Assembly (NCBI GenBank): GCA_945947925.1
Contig: CAMEZU010000025.1
Coordinates: 1 to 14,901, forward strand
Reading direction: 5' to 3'
Source: an uncultured Verrucomicrobiota bacterium
GTDB taxonomy: Bacteria > Verrucomicrobiota > Kiritimatiellia > RFP12 > UBA1067
Length of the DNA stretch: 14,901 nt
Positions 13,293-14,901 of this stretch are shown here, piece by piece. The notes beneath the pieces are model-generated. The model made no database searches and was not told where the DNA came from. It worked only from the letters and a program-made list of their open reading frames with translations. How positions within the stretch are numbered: the stretch's first letter is position 1; every line of letters begins with the position of its first letter. The translations under genes and the position numbers were made by a program.

Positions 13293-14453
13293 ATGAAAGC
13301 GAAGACGTTCATAGATCAGGTTGAGGTTCTGGTGCGTTCCGGACGGGGCGGCGATGGCGCGATGTCCATGCGGCGCGAGGCGCTTGTCGAGTTTGGCGGA
13401 CCGGACGGAGGCGACGGCGGTCGCGGAGGCGACGTCGTGTTCAAGGCGTCCGAGCACATCAACTCGCTGCTGAGCCTCTATTACGATCCGAAGTGCTACG
13501 CGCAGGACGGCGGTCCCGGCCAGGGACAGAAGATGTACGGCAAGCGCGGCAAGGACCTGGTCGTCCCGGTGCCGCTCGGCACGGAGGTCTACGATGTCGA
13601 GACGGGGCTCCTGGTGGCGGACATCACGGAACCCGGCCAGTCGGTCATTGTCGCGAAGGGCGGTGCGGGCGGCTTCGGCAACGTCCACTTCAAGTCGTCC
13701 GTCAACCAGGCCCCGACGGAGCACACGCCGGGCGGCGAGCCGGAGGAGCGGCGGCTGCGGCTCGAGCTCAAGACGATTGCGGACGCGGGTCTTCTCGGTT
13801 TTCCCAACGCGGGCAAGAGCTCGCTGCTCACCGTCCTTTCGTCCGCCACCCCGAAGATTGCGAGCTATCCGTTCACGACGCTCAATCCGATAGTCGGCAC
13901 GATCCGCTACGACGACTACGCGAACATCGCGATGGCGGACGTCCCGGGCATCATCGAGGGCGCGGCGAAGGGCGTCGGCCTCGGGCTTGCGTTCCTCAAG
14001 CACCTCGAGCGGTCGAAGGTGCTCGTCTACGTGATCGACATGGCGGGAACGGACAACCGCAAGCCGTGGGAGGACTACGCGATTCTCAAGAAGGAGATCG
14101 ACGCGTACTCGGCGGAACTCGCGGAGCGTCCGTACCTCGTCGTCGCGAACAAGATGGACCAGGAGGTCTCGCGGGAAAACCTCGCCGAGTTCGTCAAGGA
14201 GACGGGCGTCGAGCCGATCGCCATCAGCTGCGATTCGCGCGAGGGACTCGACCTCTTCAAGGAGGAGCTCCGGAAGATCGTGAACCCGAAGCTCAAGTTC
14301 CATCACACGCATGCGGACCACGGCATGGACCTCTCGCAGATGCCCGACACGACGGGGGACGAGATTCCGGCCGAGGCGTTGCAGTTCGCGACCTTCCTCA
14401 AAATTGAGAAGCCGAAGGCCAAGAGCCATCCTTCTCGGGGCAATATTCACTGA
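13293..14453 (+). CDS. obgE: GTPase Obg (ribosome assembly GTPase)
   Basis: Obg is an essential GTPase linked to 50S assembly and stringent control. The 386-residue protein has the glycine-rich Obg fold (about 5-158: SGRGGDG, GGPDGGDGGRGGDV, AKGGAGGFGN). The G domain has G1 GFPNAGKSS (169-177), switch I around YPFTTLNP, G3 DVPGIIEGA (216-224), G4 NKMD (286-289) and G5 SCD (312-314). About 55 residues follow as an unconserved tail. The ATG at 13293 begins the family N-terminus (KTFIDQVEVLV); an in-frame GTG at 13266 would add nine residues and lies upstream of the -10 box, so it is rejected. In many bacteria obg directly follows rplU-rpmA; here the basic protein and prmA lie between. Confidence 0.96.
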   Translation: MKAKTFIDQVEVLVRSGRGGDGAMSMRREALVEFGGPDGGDGGRGGDVVFKASEHINSLLSLYYDPKCYAQDGGPGQGQKMYGKRGKDLVVPVPLGTEVYDVETGLLVADITEPGQSVIVAKGGAGGFGNVHFKSSVNQAPTEHTPGGEPEERRLRLELKTIADAGLLGFPNAGKSSLLTVLSSATPKIASYPFTTLNPIVGTIRYDDYANIAMADVPGIIEGAAKGVGLGLAFLKHLERSKVLVYVIDMAGTDNRKPWEDYAILKKEIDAYSAELAERPYLVVANKMDQEVSRENLAEFVKETGVEPIAISCDSREGLDLFKEELRKIVNPKLKFHHTHADHGMDLSQMPDTTGDEIPAEALQFATFLKIEKPKAKSHPSRGNIH

Positions 14454-14457
14454 CATC

Positions 14458-14901
14458 ATGAAAAAGTGGAACGTAGCGACGGTTCGGGCCGCGAAGGGAC
14501 AGCGGAAGCTCGGGTGCTGCACGGCGTATGACGCGTGCTTCGCGCGGCTGGCGGACGAGGCGGGCGTGCCGATCATCCTGGTCGGCGACTCGATGGGCAT
14601 GGTTGTGCTCGGGTACGGGACGACGCTTCCCGTGAAGCTGGAGGAGACGCTGTCCGCCACGGCGGCGGTGGCGCGCGGGGCGAAGGACGCGATGGTTGTC
14701 GCGGACCTGCCGTTCGGCAGCTACCAGTGCGGCGAGGACGTGGCGATGGCCAATGCGGTGAAGTGCCTGCAGGCCGGTGCGGACGCAGTGAAGCTCGAAG
14801 GCGCGACGCCGCGGGTCTGCGCGCTCATCCGGCGCCTGACCGAGGCGGGAATCCCCGTCCTCGCGCACGTCGGGATGACGCCGCAGAGCGTCAACGAGTA
14901 C
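14458..14901 (+). CDS. panB: 3-methyl-2-oxobutanoate hydroxymethyltransferase, 5' part (cut by window end)
   Basis: The first 148 codons are present and the frame runs open off the window; the full protein should be about 260-280 residues. PanB makes ketopantoate from 2-oxoisovalerate and methylene-tetrahydrofolate for pantothenate and CoA. Visible motifs: CCTAYDACFARLADEAGV, GDSMGMVVLGYGTTLPV (43-59) with metal ligand D44, VVADLPFGSYQ (80-90) with D83, AVKLEG with K112 and E114, and HVGMTPQSV (137-145). These positions agree with E. coli PanB (D45, D84, K112, E114). The ATG lies 4 bases after the obgE stop with no clear Shine-Dalgarno, so translation probably depends on reinitiation or coupling with obgE. 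Confidence 0.93.
   Translation, partial: MKKWNVATVRAAKGQRKLGCCTAYDACFARLADEAGVPIILVGDSMGMVVLGYGTTLPVKLEETLSATAAVARGAKDAMVVADLPFGSYQCGEDVAMANAVKCLQAGADAVKLEGATPRVCALIRRLTEAGIPVLAHVGMTPQSVNEY

Noticed and set aside
13032..14660. A 542-codon minus-strand frame across prmA, obgE and panB
   Set aside because: It is antisense to three well-supported genes and its translation is Arg/Asp/Val-rich with no family motif.
1..14901. Mobile element, prophage, CRISPR array or defence system
   Set aside because: No transposase, integrase, terminal inverted repeats, spaced repeat array or defence-gene motif was found. Every gene is a housekeeping type except one small unknown, and all lie on one strand.

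Overview
The window is a compact, GC-rich (roughly two thirds by eye), entirely plus-strand stretch of bacterial chromosome made almost wholly of housekeeping genes. The organism is a diderm (Gram-negative) bacterium: it encodes BamA, a Skp/OmpH periplasmic chaperone and the lipid A acyltransferase LpxD. Gene content and style (a Fkp-like fucokinase fusion, short purine-rich tandem repeats between and inside genes, sigma70-like -10 boxes right at start codons) would suit the Verrucomicrobiota/Kiritimatiellota/Lentisphaerota part of the PVC group. That placement is an inference, not something the sequence proves. No transposase, integrase, CRISPR array, rRNA or phage gene is visible, and no gap between genes exceeds about 110 bases.

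Layout. (1) 1-156: the 3' end of a tRNA-Ser followed by a complete tRNA-Gly(CCC). (2) 186-2957: recN (recombinational repair) and a 3-dehydroquinate-synthase-family gene whose active site looks heavily altered. (3) 2941-11295: an envelope and metabolism cluster, bamA - skp - lpxD - fkp-like - aroQ - zinc ribbon - mrp/NBP35 - pyrF. It starts at a promoter placed directly on the bamA start codon, and many of its genes overlap or nearly touch. (4) 11303-12264: a ribosomal-protein operon with a clear -35/-10 promoter, a structured leader, rplU (L21), rpmA (L27 with an unusual N-terminus), a 71-residue basic protein of unknown function, and a strong intrinsic terminator. (5) 12279-13244: prmA (ribosomal protein methyltransferase), which starts only 14 bases after that terminator. 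(6) 13277-14901: an extended -10 promoter that would give a leaderless mRNA, then obgE and the first 148 codons of panB.

How the genes fit together: bamA, skp and lpxD build the outer membrane (protein insertion, chaperoning, lipid A). The Fkp-like enzyme would supply GDP-fucose, or a related nucleotide sugar, for surface glycans. aroQ, pyrF and panB serve aromatic amino acid, pyrimidine and pantothenate synthesis. mrp carries Fe-S clusters. rplU, rpmA, prmA and obgE concern the large ribosomal subunit and its assembly.

I do not see a clearly new multi-gene system. The points most worth following up are the altered DHQ-synthase homologue, the small basic protein in the L21-L27 operon, the changed L27 N-terminus, the apparent leaderless promoters of bamA and obgE, the terminator directly before prmA, and 14-bp-period mini-repeats that sit in frame inside two coding genes.
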